The notes below the pieces were generated by a model. It made no database searches, was not told the DNA's origin, and saw only the letters and a list, made by a program, of their open reading frames with translations. From Pseudoalteromonas sp. XMcav2-N (GTDB lineage: Bacteria; Pseudomonadota; Gammaproteobacteria; Enterobacterales; Alteromonadaceae): a stretch of DNA of 64,000 nucleotides. Both the position numbers and the translations under genes were made by a program. Where the stretch lies: positions 87,858 to 151,857 of the forward strand of contig NZ_JAMXSF010000016.1 in assembly GCF_024124545.1 (NCBI RefSeq), given 5' to 3'. Positions 17,018 to 26,273 of this stretch are shown piece by piece; position 1 is the stretch's first letter; the number at the start of each line of letters is the position of its first letter.

Positions 17018-17674
17018 ATGATCCAACTTGATGAAGTCACCTTTAAGCGCCCGGATGGTATCGGGTACAGACATGTGTTGGATGGCTTGAGCTGGTCGGT
17101 GGCAGCCGGTGAGCAAGTCGCGTTAACGGGTGAGAGTGGTTCTGGTAAAACAACACTCCTCAATATTCTGGCAGGCTTGTTGACACCAGATGCCGGTTCT
17201 GTGTTGATTAATGAACAGAAAATCAGTCATTACAACACCACTGAGTTGGCATTATACCGTCGTACAATTGGCATTATCTTTCAGCACTATCAGTTACTCA
17301 GCCCGCTCACGGTTGCTGATAATATGGCTTTTCAGGCACGTCTGAATGGTCGCTCAGTCAGCCATGGCGACATTATGGCTATGGCAGAAAGACTGGGGAT
17401 GGCGGCTAAGCTCGATGCATATCCAGCGCAATTAAGTGGCGGGGAGCAACAGCGCGTAGGGATCGCCAGAGCACTGCTCAATCAACCTCGCATGCTACTG
17501 GCCGACGAACCCACCGGCAACCTGGATAGTGTGCGAAGTCAGGAAGTACTGGAGTTGCTGATGGCGCTGTGTAAGGAGCAGTATGTCAACCTGATCATGG
17601 TGACGCACAGTCGCGCACTTGCAGCGCAATTACCACGGCTGGTGGAGTTACGTGACGGGCGAATACATGAATGA
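17018..17674 (+). CDS. ABC transporter ATP-binding protein, AttE-like
   Basis: 218 residues. Walker A GESGSGKTT, signature LSGGEQQR, Walker B MLLADEPTGNLD, switch His in MVTHSR. LolD/MacB-type ATPase. It overlaps the permease start by 8 bp, and that gene is followed by an AttH-like lipoprotein, so the three form an AttEFGH-like unit. A GGAG site lies 6-9 nt upstream of the ATG. The unit is divergent from module 1 and shares its 269-bp control region. Confidence 0.88.
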   Translation: MIQLDEVTFKRPDGIGYRHVLDGLSWSVAAGEQVALTGESGSGKTTLLNILAGLLTPDAGSVLINEQKISHYNTTELALYRRTIGIIFQHYQLLSPLTVADNMAFQARLNGRSVSHGDIMAMAERLGMAAKLDAYPAQLSGGEQQRVGIARALLNQPRMLLADEPTGNLDSVRSQEVLELLMALCKEQYVNLIMVTHSRALAAQLPRLVELRDGRIHE

Positions 17675-20081
17675 GCTACGCCTGATCTTAGTCACCTATG
17701 GCCAGTTCTATCGGCGCCATAAAGGTCTGCTGGTATTGTTTCTGGTGGGTCTGAGTTTGGGCAGTGCCTTGCTCAGTGCAACACTGGGCTTAAATCAGGA
17801 AGCATCGCAGCGTTATACCACCAGCACAGCGCTGTTGTCACAACCGGTAAGTCACTTTATCCGCCCACCATTAGGGGAGAATGGTCTGGCTTTTTCGTTA
17901 TGGCAACGACTTAATGCAGCCGGGTTTAAGCAGGTCCAGCCGGTGCTCGAAGGGCGGCTAAGAACTGATGAAGGCCAGATACTGGCTGTTCGGGGTGTTA
18001 ATCTGCTGCAATGGCAAACCGCAGGTGCTTCAAAGCCAACCACAGATGAGTCGGCTGCGCAAGCAGCACGAACTAAGCTGTTTGATACTGTGTTTTTATC
18101 ACCTCAGTTAAGTGCCCGGATGAATCTGGATGGATCTGTGCTGCACATTGATGGAACGAGCTACCCGACCAGCCTGTTAGATGGAACGGGCCATTATGCC
18201 CTGATGGACATCAGTTTGGCGGATAGACTGTTGCAGGCGGGTGGACAGAGTAGCTACTTTGAAGTATCCGGTCTGAGTGAGTCTCAGTCACAACACCTGA
18301 TTACCCTACTTGGCGCTGAAGCCAGACTGGAGTCTGCCCAGGCACAAACCTTCGATGCACTATCGGGGGCCTTTTTCTTTAATCTTCAGGCACTGGCCTT
18401 ACTGGGTTATGTGGTGGGGGCCTTTTTAAGCCTCAATGCCATCAAACTTGCCTATCAGAGTCGCTTATCACTACAACAACAGATGGCCACGCTGGGCTGC
18501 CGTCAGGGTCAATTACTCAAGGCACTGTGTCTGGAGGTTTCTGTACTGAGCATTGTGGCGGCAACGCTGGGTAACCTGATTGGTGTCGTGATGGCCAATG
18601 CGATGATGGGTGACATCAGCACTGTGTTAGGGAGCTTTTATCAACTTGACCGCGTACTGACGGTGCAGTTCAATGCCTGGCTGGTGCTCGTGGGGAGTTT
18701 ACTCAACCTGGCTATTTTGGCCGGATTTGTTATGTTACAAAGCCCGCTGGCACACCAGCTTTCCAGGTGGCTGGCACTTGGCCTGTTTTTCATGGCGTGT
18801 TTTGGTGGTCTGCTATTGATGCATTTTGCACAGACTAAATGGCAAGCGCTACTTTTGTGTGTTTGTGTACTGCTGTTATTTTTTGCGCTCACTCCTGTGC
18901 TGGTAGGCCAGGTGTTTCGTGTTCGCTGGCCAACCCGCTCCCCTTTACTCGGCTGGCTCAGAGCTGACAGCCTGACCCAGTTACCCGCTTTATTGAGCTC
19001 TGTACTCGCGATTTTGATGGCGATGGGCGCAGCCATAGGTATGCAGGTGATGGTAGGGAGTTTTAGCAGTGCACTGGATGCACATCTGCAAACTCGCCTC
19101 AATGCTGACCTGTATGTCCGGCCCGACGAACCGACTTCCCAAATGCGTCAGGCACTGGCTGAAATGAGCGAAGTTGAGCAGGTAGGTGTGTATTGGTCAG
19201 CACAAAGCGAAATTACACTGGGAAATGGCGTAATCCCCGCAACTATCATGAGCTTTGGTGAAGATCATACTTATCACCAACATCTGACCCTGTTAAACAA
19301 ACGACCACTCGCAGCGGCACATCTGGCCAATACAAACCAGCATATATCCTGTCTTATCAATGAACCAGGCATGAGACGGCATGCTTTGAAAGTGGGCAGT
19401 ATATTGAAGGTAAAGCAGGGCCCACGCGAATTTCATTGCAAGGTTAAAGGTGTGTTTTATGATTATGGTGAGCCCGGTATCAATCTGGTTGTAAGCTCGT
19501 CGGTCATAGTACAACAGGCTTTTTTGTATGAAGCGGTTGGCTTTATGTTGACGCTGCAAGATGGAGTTAACTCAGAGCGGATTGCTGATGTCATTAGTCA
19601 GCGTTGGTCACTGGCCGGACACCAGTTAATTCACAACCAGGTGTTTAAGCGCTTCGCAAAACAATTATTTAGCCAAACTTTTCTGGTTACCCATGCACTG
19701 AACTTGTGCATTATGCTCATTGCTTTATTCGGTGTTTGGGTGAGCTTTCTCACTCTTGGGCGGCAGCAATTACAACCTATGGCCGTGCTACAAACGTTGG
19801 GCGTGACCCAATGGCAATTATTTGCTCTTAAGTTATGTCAGGCTGCGCTTATTCTCGGTATGACGTTGTTTCTGGCCGTGCCTCTGGGCATTCTGTTGGG
19901 CTGGGTATTGTTAGAATATGTGATGCCCATCGCCTTTGGCTGGAGTATGGCCATGGTGCTCAGTTGGGGCGACATTTTGGGGTTCTGTGCTGTGATACTG
20001 TTACTGGCGCTGGTGGTGAGTGCCATCCCGTTGTTGAGGCTGATCAGGCGCAATGTAGCCGACAATGTGGCGCAGTTATAA
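17667..20081 (+). CDS. FtsX-type ABC permease, fused AttFG-like
   Basis: About 805 residues from the ATG at 17667, which overlaps the end of the ATPase gene; a longer frame from 17619 is less likely. An N-terminal helix (GLLVLFLVGLSLGSALLSA), a periplasmic domain, a first three-helix FtsX block (about 240-365), a second helical block (about 370-430), a second periplasmic domain and a C-terminal FtsX block (about 690-800, PMAVLQTLGVTQWQLFALKL). Two permease halves are therefore fused in one chain. With the ATPase and the lipoprotein it probably moves or releases a lipid-like or lipoprotein substrate at the inner membrane; that is inference from family context. Confidence 0.82.
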   Translation: MNELRLILVTYGQFYRRHKGLLVLFLVGLSLGSALLSATLGLNQEASQRYTTSTALLSQPVSHFIRPPLGENGLAFSLWQRLNAAGFKQVQPVLEGRLRTDEGQILAVRGVNLLQWQTAGASKPTTDESAAQAARTKLFDTVFLSPQLSARMNLDGSVLHIDGTSYPTSLLDGTGHYALMDISLADRLLQAGGQSSYFEVSGLSESQSQHLITLLGAEARLESAQAQTFDALSGAFFFNLQALALLGYVVGAFLSLNAIKLAYQSRLSLQQQMATLGCRQGQLLKALCLEVSVLSIVAATLGNLIGVVMANAMMGDISTVLGSFYQLDRVLTVQFNAWLVLVGSLLNLAILAGFVMLQSPLAHQLSRWLALGLFFMACFGGLLLMHFAQTKWQALLLCVCVLLLFFALTPVLVGQVFRVRWPTRSPLLGWLRADSLTQLPALLSSVLAILMAMGAAIGMQVMVGSFSSALDAHLQTRLNADLYVRPDEPTSQMRQALAEMSEVEQVGVYWSAQSEITLGNGVIPATIMSFGEDHTYHQHLTLLNKRPLAAAHLANTNQHISCLINEPGMRRHALKVGSILKVKQGPREFHCKVKGVFYDYGEPGINLVVSSSVIVQQAFLYEAVGFMLTLQDGVNSERIADVISQRWSLAGHQLIHNQVFKRFAKQLFSQTFLVTHALNLCIMLIALFGVWVSFLTLGRQQLQPMAVLQTLGVTQWQLFALKLCQAALILGMTLFLAVPLGILLGWVLLEYVMPIAFGWSMAMVLSWGDILGFCAVILLLALVVSAIPLLRLIRRNVADNVAQL

Positions 20082-20091
20082 GGAGTAACGA

Positions 20092-21165
20092 ATGCAGTTT
20101 ACCGGGTTAATTTTACTCATTATATTAGTTTTAACGGGATGCCAACCCGGCGCACCTGAAGCTAAAAAGAATAATGCAGCGATGGCTGTCCTTGGCCAGG
20201 AACTCGGTGTGCCGGTAAGCGCTGCGCACTCTCTGGTGTTTCCCCGCGATCATGGTGCGCACCCTGAACAGGGGGTGGAATGGTGGTACGTGACGGGCAA
20301 TTTGAGCGCACAGGATGGCACACAGTTTGGTATGCAGTGGACCTTGTTCCGGGTGCTTGACCCGGGGTTTTCTGCTTTTCAGGGGTCGCCCTGGTGGGAC
20401 GGTCAACTGTACTTTGCGCATTTTGCCCTGCAGGACGGCCGTACCCATCATGCCTTTGAGCGTTATGGCAGAGCAGGACAGGTCGAGATCCAGGCCAGTC
20501 CTTTTATAGCCCGGCTGGATAACTGGCAACTGGCAAGTCGGGAGAGTTCATTCTTACCTTTGCGATTACAAACCCGGGAATCAGGTTATGGCCTGGATAT
20601 TACACTGGCAAACAGCCCGCAGGTGTTGCATGGCGAGCAGGGATACAGCCAGAAAACACAACAGGGTCATGCCTCCTTTTACTACAGTTACCCCTTTTTA
20701 CAGGTGACGGGTACACTGACCTATGCGGACACACATTATGAGATCACAGGTCAGGCCTGGCTGGACAGAGAATGGTCTTCGGGCCTGATTGACAGTCAGC
20801 ACGGAGGCTGGGACTGGTTTAGTTTACAAAGCACGGAGCCTGGTCAAGGTGCGCTGATGGCATTCTGCACTCGAGATGAAGAACACGCTTATGCTTATTG
20901 CAGTGCCTCAGAGATATCATCGTCTGGAGAGGTTACTGCTTATCCCGACGAGCAAGTCACTCTGACAGTGCTGGACAGAGCGAAAACGCACGACGTGACA
21001 CACCCTGTTAGCTGGCAATTGCAGTTACCGGGCAAAGAAGCGGTGATCATTGATGCGCTGCAATCAGACTCTTTGAATACTTTGAGCGTGCCTTACTGGG
21101 AAGGCCGAATACACAGCCGGGGTGGGTTTTCCGGGCAAGGGTATGGTGAGCTGTTCGGTTATTGA
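20092..21165 (+). CDS. AttH/CrtC lipocalin-like lipoprotein
   Basis: 357 residues. A signal peptide with lipobox LTGC (Cys17) indicates a lipoprotein. The motif HPEQGVEWWYVTGNL and the later WLDREWSSG are characteristic of the AttH/carotenoid 1,2-hydratase lipocalin-like family (CrtC N-terminal plus lipocalin-9 domains). AGGAG lies 6 nt upstream of the ATG, 10 bp after the permease. The constant pairing of this family with an ABC ATPase and FtsX permeases suggests that it receives or modifies a hydrophobic substrate handled by the transporter. Enzymatic activity cannot be asserted. Confidence 0.82.
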   Translation: MQFTGLILLIILVLTGCQPGAPEAKKNNAAMAVLGQELGVPVSAAHSLVFPRDHGAHPEQGVEWWYVTGNLSAQDGTQFGMQWTLFRVLDPGFSAFQGSPWWDGQLYFAHFALQDGRTHHAFERYGRAGQVEIQASPFIARLDNWQLASRESSFLPLRLQTRESGYGLDITLANSPQVLHGEQGYSQKTQQGHASFYYSYPFLQVTGTLTYADTHYEITGQAWLDREWSSGLIDSQHGGWDWFSLQSTEPGQGALMAFCTRDEEHAYAYCSASEISSSGEVTAYPDEQVTLTVLDRAKTHDVTHPVSWQLQLPGKEAVIIDALQSDSLNTLSVPYWEGRIHSRGGFSGQGYGELFGY

Positions 21166-21215
21166 ACATTCCCCGTGCAAAGTAGGCGGAATCGCTTAGG
21201 TTATATCATAAGTTA

Positions 21216-21245
21216 TTGTTATGTAATGTTATTTTTTGGTATAAT
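21216..21245 (+). promoter_or_regulatory. Extended -10 promoter for the small membrane protein at 21283
   Basis: TTGTTA (21216-21221), an 18-bp spacer and TATAAT (21240-21245) preceded by TG one base upstream, i.e. an extended -10. It lies 38 bp before the ATG. Confidence 0.5.
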
Positions 21246-21282
21246 ACCCTTTTATTAGATAGATAAGAACATTTTGCCTGTT

Positions 21283-21630
21283 ATGAATAAAGTTGTGTGT
21301 AACATGGCTGACGTAACTTTGTTTGCTCTGTGTATTGGCGGCAGTTCATTACTCCCTGACGAGCTCATCCCCGGGATGGCGGGGTTTATACTGACCAAGG
21401 TGATTTTACCTGTCCTGCTGTGTGTGGTGCTGCGTTACCTGTTTTTTAAAAGTGTGTCGGTTTCATGCGACAAGCCGACATGTAATGGTAAAGGGGTATT
21501 GGAATCAGAGACTGAGTTGGTGGATAACCCAGTTATCAGGGCTGTAATGATCAAGGGACACAGGTGTACCAAGTGCCAGCATTTAATTCAAACAACCCTG
21601 GTGGGGCCTGCCACAAAAAATAATCAGTAA
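21283..21630 (+). CDS. Small membrane protein with cysteine pairs, function unknown
   Basis: 115 residues from the ATG at 21283 (an in-frame TTG lies at 21274). Two hydrophobic segments (about 8-26 and 30-50) are followed by a soluble tail with two cysteine pairs (CDKPTCNGKG and CTKCQH), arranged like a zinc ribbon. I recognise no family. It has its own promoter and a stand-alone position. Confidence 0.55.
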   Translation: MNKVVCNMADVTLFALCIGGSSLLPDELIPGMAGFILTKVILPVLLCVVLRYLFFKSVSVSCDKPTCNGKGVLESETELVDNPVIRAVMIKGHRCTKCQHLIQTTLVGPATKNNQ

Positions 21631-21670
21631 TGGGAAATGCGGGCAGGCATACACTGTCGATGCTTAGGTG

Positions 21671-22606
21671 TTACTCTCGATTATACAGGGGCATGGCGAC
21701 TCCTGAGACGTCAGGGAACTCCAGAACAGCGACTGGCTTGAAATTACTTTCGGCCAGGAAGAAAGTTGTCAGGCTGGCTCTTGAGTGAATCGTAAACTCC
21801 CCCACAAATGGCATCATCCAGCCACTGTCACTTGATAGTACACCACTCAATTGCGGTACTTTACTGTAATCGGGTAACAGGTAGTCAGGAAGCACGTTAT
21901 CACCAACAGAATGCAGTGGCAGGTTGACGCCAATCTGACGGGTGTAGGACACATCCAGCATGGGCTGTCCTGTATATTGGTTGTTAAGGGTTAACGTATG
22001 CTGGCGTGGCGTGATGGTAATCGACACATCGGCTGCTTGTTTGGGGTAGCCCCAGATCTCGCGGCCAGCTCTGATTGCTACTGGGTTATCAAGCATCAGG
22101 TGCTGGTTATAAAGTGCATAATTATGTGGTTTTCCAGCAGCTTGCTGTTCAGCATTCGCCGCTGCCAGTGCCGCCAGTACTTTACCGGTAAAATCCAGTT
22201 GAGCACTTGGGTCGGTTATATCACCCGGGCAGGGTAAAATGGGGTCGACACTGCCGCGACGTTTAACATAAAAGCTAGAAATGGTTTCGTTATAGGCACC
22301 CGTCGGGCTAGCGGTAATTTTTTGTGTATACAGCGCGCCAATGCCTTGTGATGCAGTGCCTTCGCAATGCAGCCGGACCGGCTCCCATTGCCAGTTCCAT
22401 AAAAAGAACTGTGCAACATTCACATCAATCAATCCAACGACAGCACTGGTGGCTTCACCTTGCACATGAAAGGGCATATTGACGGGCGTGCCATCTGAGA
22501 GGTAAGTGGTATCGGTTATTGGATAAGATTCACTCAGATCCACGGCATAGCTTGTAGTGCTCAGCGATATTATAGTGCCGAGCAAGAGGGATTTGATCTT
22601 CATCAT
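21671..22606 (-). CDS. Exported acetoacetate-decarboxylase-like protein
   Basis: 311 residues. An N-terminal signal peptide ends at SYA-VDL (about 21/22), so the product is exported. The central motif AIRAGREIWGYPKQ matches the acetoacetate decarboxylase (ADC) superfamily, where the first lysine forms the Schiff base; here that is Lys189. The next residue, a second lysine in classical ADC that lowers the pKa, is Gln190, so the chemistry may differ. Cytoplasmic ADCs lack signal peptides, making export unusual. A second ATG one codon in (22603) has better spacing from AGGAT. It stands alone between small membrane proteins. Confidence 0.7.
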   Translation of the reverse strand: MMKIKSLLLGTIISLSTTSYAVDLSESYPITDTTYLSDGTPVNMPFHVQGEATSAVVGLIDVNVAQFFLWNWQWEPVRLHCEGTASQGIGALYTQKITASPTGAYNETISSFYVKRRGSVDPILPCPGDITDPSAQLDFTGKVLAALAAANAEQQAAGKPHNYALYNQHLMLDNPVAIRAGREIWGYPKQAADVSITITPRQHTLTLNNQYTGQPMLDVSYTRQIGVNLPLHSVGDNVLPDYLLPDYSKVPQLSGVLSSDSGWMMPFVGEFTIHSRASLTTFFLAESNFKPVAVLEFPDVSGVAMPLYNRE

Positions 22607-22950
22607 AGATCCTTTTTAGTTATGGTTTTCCTTTAGGGTATTTTGCCGGATACACACTGATTTAGGTACGCAGTGTATAAAAGCGGGACTAGGTTAGCAT
22701 GGCGCAATGAAAAGTAAATGAAATGAGCTGTTCAGAAAAGAACAGGACGGCTGACTCAAATGTATACGAGTGTAAACCAGCTATTCTTTCCATATCTGCA
22801 ATGCTGTAAACTGCAGCCCCATTTTTGTGGGCAGGCTGATTATTAAATCGCAATGTGCGTAATTAAGAGGGGTGTATGCCTGAATTAAACATCTTTCAAG
22901 CGCAATTCGGCTCCTGTCCGGGCCAAGAGATAAGAAGGTATTTGTAACTT
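22607..22950. other. Intergenic stretch of 344 bp
   Basis: It separates divergent genes and should hold both promoters. A short symmetry, ACACTG (22654-22659) with CAGTGT (22671-22676), lies about 50-70 bp upstream of the decarboxylase-like gene and may be an operator. No open frame or RNA gene is evident. Confidence 0.5.
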
Positions 22951-23322
22951 ATGATCCCATTTGTGGTGTTGATCACGGTATTGGTATGTTTTATCAACTA
23001 CGGCCTTTGGCCTTTAGCAATCTCTGTGCTGGGTTATCTGGTATCAGAGCAGCCATCGGAGGCGATGGTCCTGATGTTGTTTTGGTTAGCCATGGTATTT
23101 ATCCAGTTTGTAGCAATGTGGCACATTGCGAAAAGAAAGCCCAGAGGGCGTAATTTCTTTTTTTATACCGTGTGGATCTGTGTTTTTGTGCAGAGTGCCG
23201 ACTTATTATTGGGTACAGAGGGCGCCTTACCTGTCTGGGATTTAGTTGATTTGTTTATCTATCCGGCTGCAGCAATGTGGATACTGTATGCCAGCGACGT
23301 CAAAGAGTATTTTGACAAGTAA
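22951..23322 (+). CDS. Small integral membrane protein, function unknown
   Basis: 123 residues with four hydrophobic segments (about 3-20, 40-58, 70-85 and 95-112) and little soluble sequence. I do not recognise the family. An AAGAAGG tract lies 12-18 nt upstream of the ATG. It is 24 bp ahead of another small membrane protein, so the two may be co-transcribed. Confidence 0.55.
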   Translation: MIPFVVLITVLVCFINYGLWPLAISVLGYLVSEQPSEAMVLMLFWLAMVFIQFVAMWHIAKRKPRGRNFFFYTVWICVFVQSADLLLGTEGALPVWDLVDLFIYPAAAMWILYASDVKEYFDK

Positions 23323-23346
23323 TAACGTAACACAAAGAGTAATAAT

Positions 23347-23643
23347 ATGAGTAAATGTGGTAAATGTGACAGCGATATCTCTTTTATGTCGGTATTAAAT
23401 ACGCCGAATCCATTCAAGCTAAAATGCAGCAGCTGTAAAGCTCCGATTTCTCTGAGTCTGGTGAGTGCTGGTATTGTTGCGAGCATCATACTGGCGGTGA
23501 TAAGTGCCATCCTGATATATTTTTATGGTTCTGAAGGGTACTGGATTAAGGTGGTGTTACCTACTGTTTTAGCAGCAGAAGGTCTTTATTTCGCCGCTAT
23601 CCGAATGGAGCTGGTAAAAGTCAAGCCAGAAAAAGCAGCATAA
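23347..23643 (+). CDS. Small zinc-ribbon membrane protein, function unknown
   Basis: 98 residues. The N-terminal CGKCDS...CSSCKAP gives two CxxC pairs, which look like a zinc ribbon, followed by two membrane helices (about 38-62 and 65-85) and a basic tail. AAAGAG lies 7 nt upstream of the ATG. The bidirectional terminator starts at its stop codon. Confidence 0.6.
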   Translation: MSKCGKCDSDISFMSVLNTPNPFKLKCSSCKAPISLSLVSAGIVASIILAVISAILIYFYGSEGYWIKVVLPTVLAAEGLYFAAIRMELVKVKPEKAA

Positions 23644-23672
23644 AAAATGGGAGCCGGCAGCTCCCATTTTTT
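23642..23672. terminator. Bidirectional intrinsic terminator
   Basis: Six A residues, TGGGAGC, loop CGGCA, GCTCCCA, six T residues. The A- and T-tracts make it active on both strands; it separates the convergent gene at 23347 and feoB. Confidence 0.9.
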
Positions 23673-23680
23673 ATGTGGAA

Positions 23681-25765
23681 TTAGTTCAATTCGATCTTGT
23701 AAGTTGGCACGGCACTGACTCGCTGGCTCAGGCGACCAAGTAGGATCCACCAGGCAAATAAGGCGCCAAGCATCAGTGCAATCCACATGGCTGCCGATGC
23801 CGGTGCTGTGCTGAGTTGACCGACCTGATAAACAAGCGTGGCCAGTATATAGGCAATTGAGGTTGTCCAGCCAATGACTACCCACATCCACTGACTGCCA
23901 GACTCGCGTTTAATGGCGCCCAGTACCGCAACACAAGGGGTATAAAGCAGGATCAATACCAGGTAGGCAAACGCACCGAGCTGGCCATTGAACTGAGCAG
24001 CCATGACAGTCAATAGCTCATTGCCAGCGTCACCGCCTTCTTCAACGGCCCCCAGACCTAATGGGTCACCAAGGTTGTGAAGCAAATCTACCGAGTTGTC
24101 CCATAGAGTCATAGCCGCTTGGTATGCAGAGTTGCTAAGAGACCATGTTTGTGGTTCTTCCGGTGCACCGACATACAAGGCGTCCATCGTGCCGACAATG
24201 GCCTCTTTGGCGAACAGACCTGTCACGATCCCAACGGTTGCAGGCCAGTTGTCTTCTTCTATACCCAAAGGTGCAAACACAGGTGTCACCACTTGTGCGG
24301 CCTTAGACAGCATAGATGCTTCGCTGTTTTCGTGGCCAAAGCTGCCGTCCGTACCGATAGAATTGATCATACTCAGCAGCGCAACGACAAATACTATGGT
24401 TTTGCCGGCACGGGTAATAAAGCTCCGTAAACGCTGCCAGGTGGTCATCATCAGGTTACGCCACACCGGCAGGTGGTAGGCGGGCATCTCAATAAAAGAG
24501 GGCACTTTTTCCTGTTTGAACACCCGTTTTCTGAACAGGTAGCCAGAACCCACAGCAACGACAATGCCAAACAAGTACAGTGCAAAGACAATATTGGCAC
24601 CATTGACCGGGAAAAATGCTGCGGCAAACAAGGCATATACCGTCAAGCGAGCGCCGCAGGACATAAAAGGGGCCATAATTACCGTCAGGAGGCGATCCGA
24701 CTCTCGGCTCATTGTGCGTGCGCTCATCACGGCAGGGACGTTACAACCAAAGCCCACAATCAGCGGCACAAACGCATTGCCCGGCAAACCAATGGATGAC
24801 ATCAGACGGTCAATAACAAAAGCAGCACGCGACAGATAACCACTGTCTTCAAGAATGGACAAACAGAAATAGAGTACTGCAATGACAGGAATAAAGGTCG
24901 CGACCAGTTGTAAACCGGCGCCAAAGCCGTCACCCAGGATCACTCCAAGCCACTCAGGCGCCCCCAGGCTGGTCAGTAGCAGTTTCGTCCCGTCGATAAA
25001 GATGGCACCAACCAGAATATCGAAAAAATCGATAAAGACGGCCCCGAAGTTGACGGCAATAGTGAACATCAGATACATCATAAACAAGAAAATAGGAACG
25101 CCTAGCCAACGATTTAGTACCAGTTTGTCGAGCCGGGTGGTGAAATCAGAGCGCGTCTGCGACATGATACTGACGCCGTTACTGAGCTTTTTGACGCTTT
25201 GATACCGTTTTACAGTGTCTTCGCGGTTGCTGTCTGAGTTGGCGACTGGCTGCCTGCTTGTTGTCGGTTTATCTGATGCAAGGTGGTGAGTTAAGGCATC
25301 GGTCAGTGCCTGCATTCCCTCGCCTGTTGAGCCGACCATAGCGATAACGGGTACGCCCAGGCGCTGTGACAACAACGCAAAGTCAAGCTCTTTACCTTGT
25401 TGGCGAGCGACATCAGTCATGTTAGCAACCACAATCACAGGTGTTCCCGTTTCCTGCATTTGGGTAGTCAGAATCAGGTTGCGTTCGAGGTTGGCACAGT
25501 CGACAACATTGACTATCAGGTCGGCGTCCTGGGAGCGGATATAGTCAATGGCAATCTGTTCATCCTGGCCCGGATCAATTTGAGCCATACTGTACAGGCC
25601 CGGTAAGTCAATTAGCTCAACCTGCTGACTTTGTAATGTCAGCTCGCCACTTTTGCGTTCAACTGTGACGCCTGGCCAGTTTCCCACTTTTTGCCTGGCG
25701 CCGGTAAGGCGGTTAAATAGGGTGGTTTTACCACAGTTGGGGTTACCAACGAGGGCGATTCTCAC
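23681..25765 (-). CDS. feoB: Ferrous iron transporter B
   Basis: 694 residues, somewhat shorter than the E. coli protein. The N-terminal G domain shows G1 GNPNCGKTT, G3 DLPG, G4 NMTD. The C-terminal membrane part carries the Gate motifs (GYLSRAAFVIDRLM, GFGCNVPAVMSAR and a second Gate half). It imports Fe(II) at the inner membrane. The start is a GTG at 25765 with AGGAG 9 nt upstream, 19 bp after feoA. No feoC is present. Confidence 0.96.
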   Translation of the reverse strand: MRIALVGNPNCGKTTLFNRLTGARQKVGNWPGVTVERKSGELTLQSQQVELIDLPGLYSMAQIDPGQDEQIAIDYIRSQDADLIVNVVDCANLERNLILTTQMQETGTPVIVVANMTDVARQQGKELDFALLSQRLGVPVIAMVGSTGEGMQALTDALTHHLASDKPTTSRQPVANSDSNREDTVKRYQSVKKLSNGVSIMSQTRSDFTTRLDKLVLNRWLGVPIFLFMMYLMFTIAVNFGAVFIDFFDILVGAIFIDGTKLLLTSLGAPEWLGVILGDGFGAGLQLVATFIPVIAVLYFCLSILEDSGYLSRAAFVIDRLMSSIGLPGNAFVPLIVGFGCNVPAVMSARTMSRESDRLLTVIMAPFMSCGARLTVYALFAAAFFPVNGANIVFALYLFGIVVAVGSGYLFRKRVFKQEKVPSFIEMPAYHLPVWRNLMMTTWQRLRSFITRAGKTIVFVVALLSMINSIGTDGSFGHENSEASMLSKAAQVVTPVFAPLGIEEDNWPATVGIVTGLFAKEAIVGTMDALYVGAPEEPQTWSLSNSAYQAAMTLWDNSVDLLHNLGDPLGLGAVEEGGDAGNELLTVMAAQFNGQLGAFAYLVLILLYTPCVAVLGAIKRESGSQWMWVVIGWTTSIAYILATLVYQVGQLSTAPASAAMWIALMLGALFAWWILLGRLSQRVSAVPTYKIELN

Positions 25766-25784
25766 GTGACCTTACTCCTTTAAA

Positions 25785-26009
25785 TTAGCGATTCAGTTGG
25801 ATAAAGCGTGCATCCGTTTTGCGGATACTGATATAGGTGTTACCTACTTTGGTCTGAATAGGACAACCCAGTGGAGCGACATTGAGCACTGTGATCTCTT
25901 CACCCGGGATCAGGCCCAGCGCCATTACTCGGCTGATCAGGGCTGCATCCGGATGATCAATATCCGCAATGGTTGCTTTGTCATTTGGTTTTAAATCTGC
26001 AAGTGTCAT
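25785..26009 (-). CDS. feoA: Ferrous iron transport protein A
   Basis: 74 residues, an SH3-like FeoA domain with MALGLIPGEEITVLNVAPLG. It is a small cytoplasmic partner of FeoB needed for Fe(II) uptake, directly upstream of feoB in one operon. The long A/T-rich upstream region (26010-26273) should hold the promoter; I do not see a convincing Fur or FNR box. Confidence 0.93.
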   Translation of the reverse strand: MTLADLKPNDKATIADIDHPDAALISRVMALGLIPGEEITVLNVAPLGCPIQTKVGNTYISIRKTDARFIQLNR

Positions 26010-26187
26010 AGAGATAATGCAAACCTTGATAAGAATTATTTATTATTAAATTGCTATGGTACCGCAACTTAATTGTCATAAACAAGCAAACGAGGCGAAA
26101 GTTCGACACTATTAAGTAATTAATAAAGCTAAATTTTTTAAATAGTTACGTGTTTTAAAATGATGTCATCTGGGGGTGTTGAGTGCT

Positions 26188-26242
26188 ACACACTATTTGC
26201 ACATTGTTTGCCATCTCTTTGCACATTGTTTCGCTAGTGTGT
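26188..26242. repeat. Direct repeats inside an inverted repeat upstream of the YHYH gene
   Basis: TTTGCACATTGTTT occurs at 26196-26209 and again at 26218-26231, 22 bp apart (two helical turns). The pair is bracketed by a perfect inverted repeat, ACACACTA (26188-26195) and TAGTGTGT (26235-26242). The element ends 31 bp before the ATG of the YHYH gene and looks like a multi-site operator. Confidence 0.65.
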
Positions 26243-26273
26243 AAATCAAACCGAACAGCAACGGAGACAGGCA

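Noticed and set aside
18641..19102. 153-codon minus-strand frame inside the AttFG-like permease
   Set aside because: It is a shadow of a real coding frame with strong FtsX features.
26028..26046. Fur-box-like sequence before feoA
   Set aside because: Only about half of the positions fit the 19-bp consensus and the region is generally A/T-rich; not enough to call.
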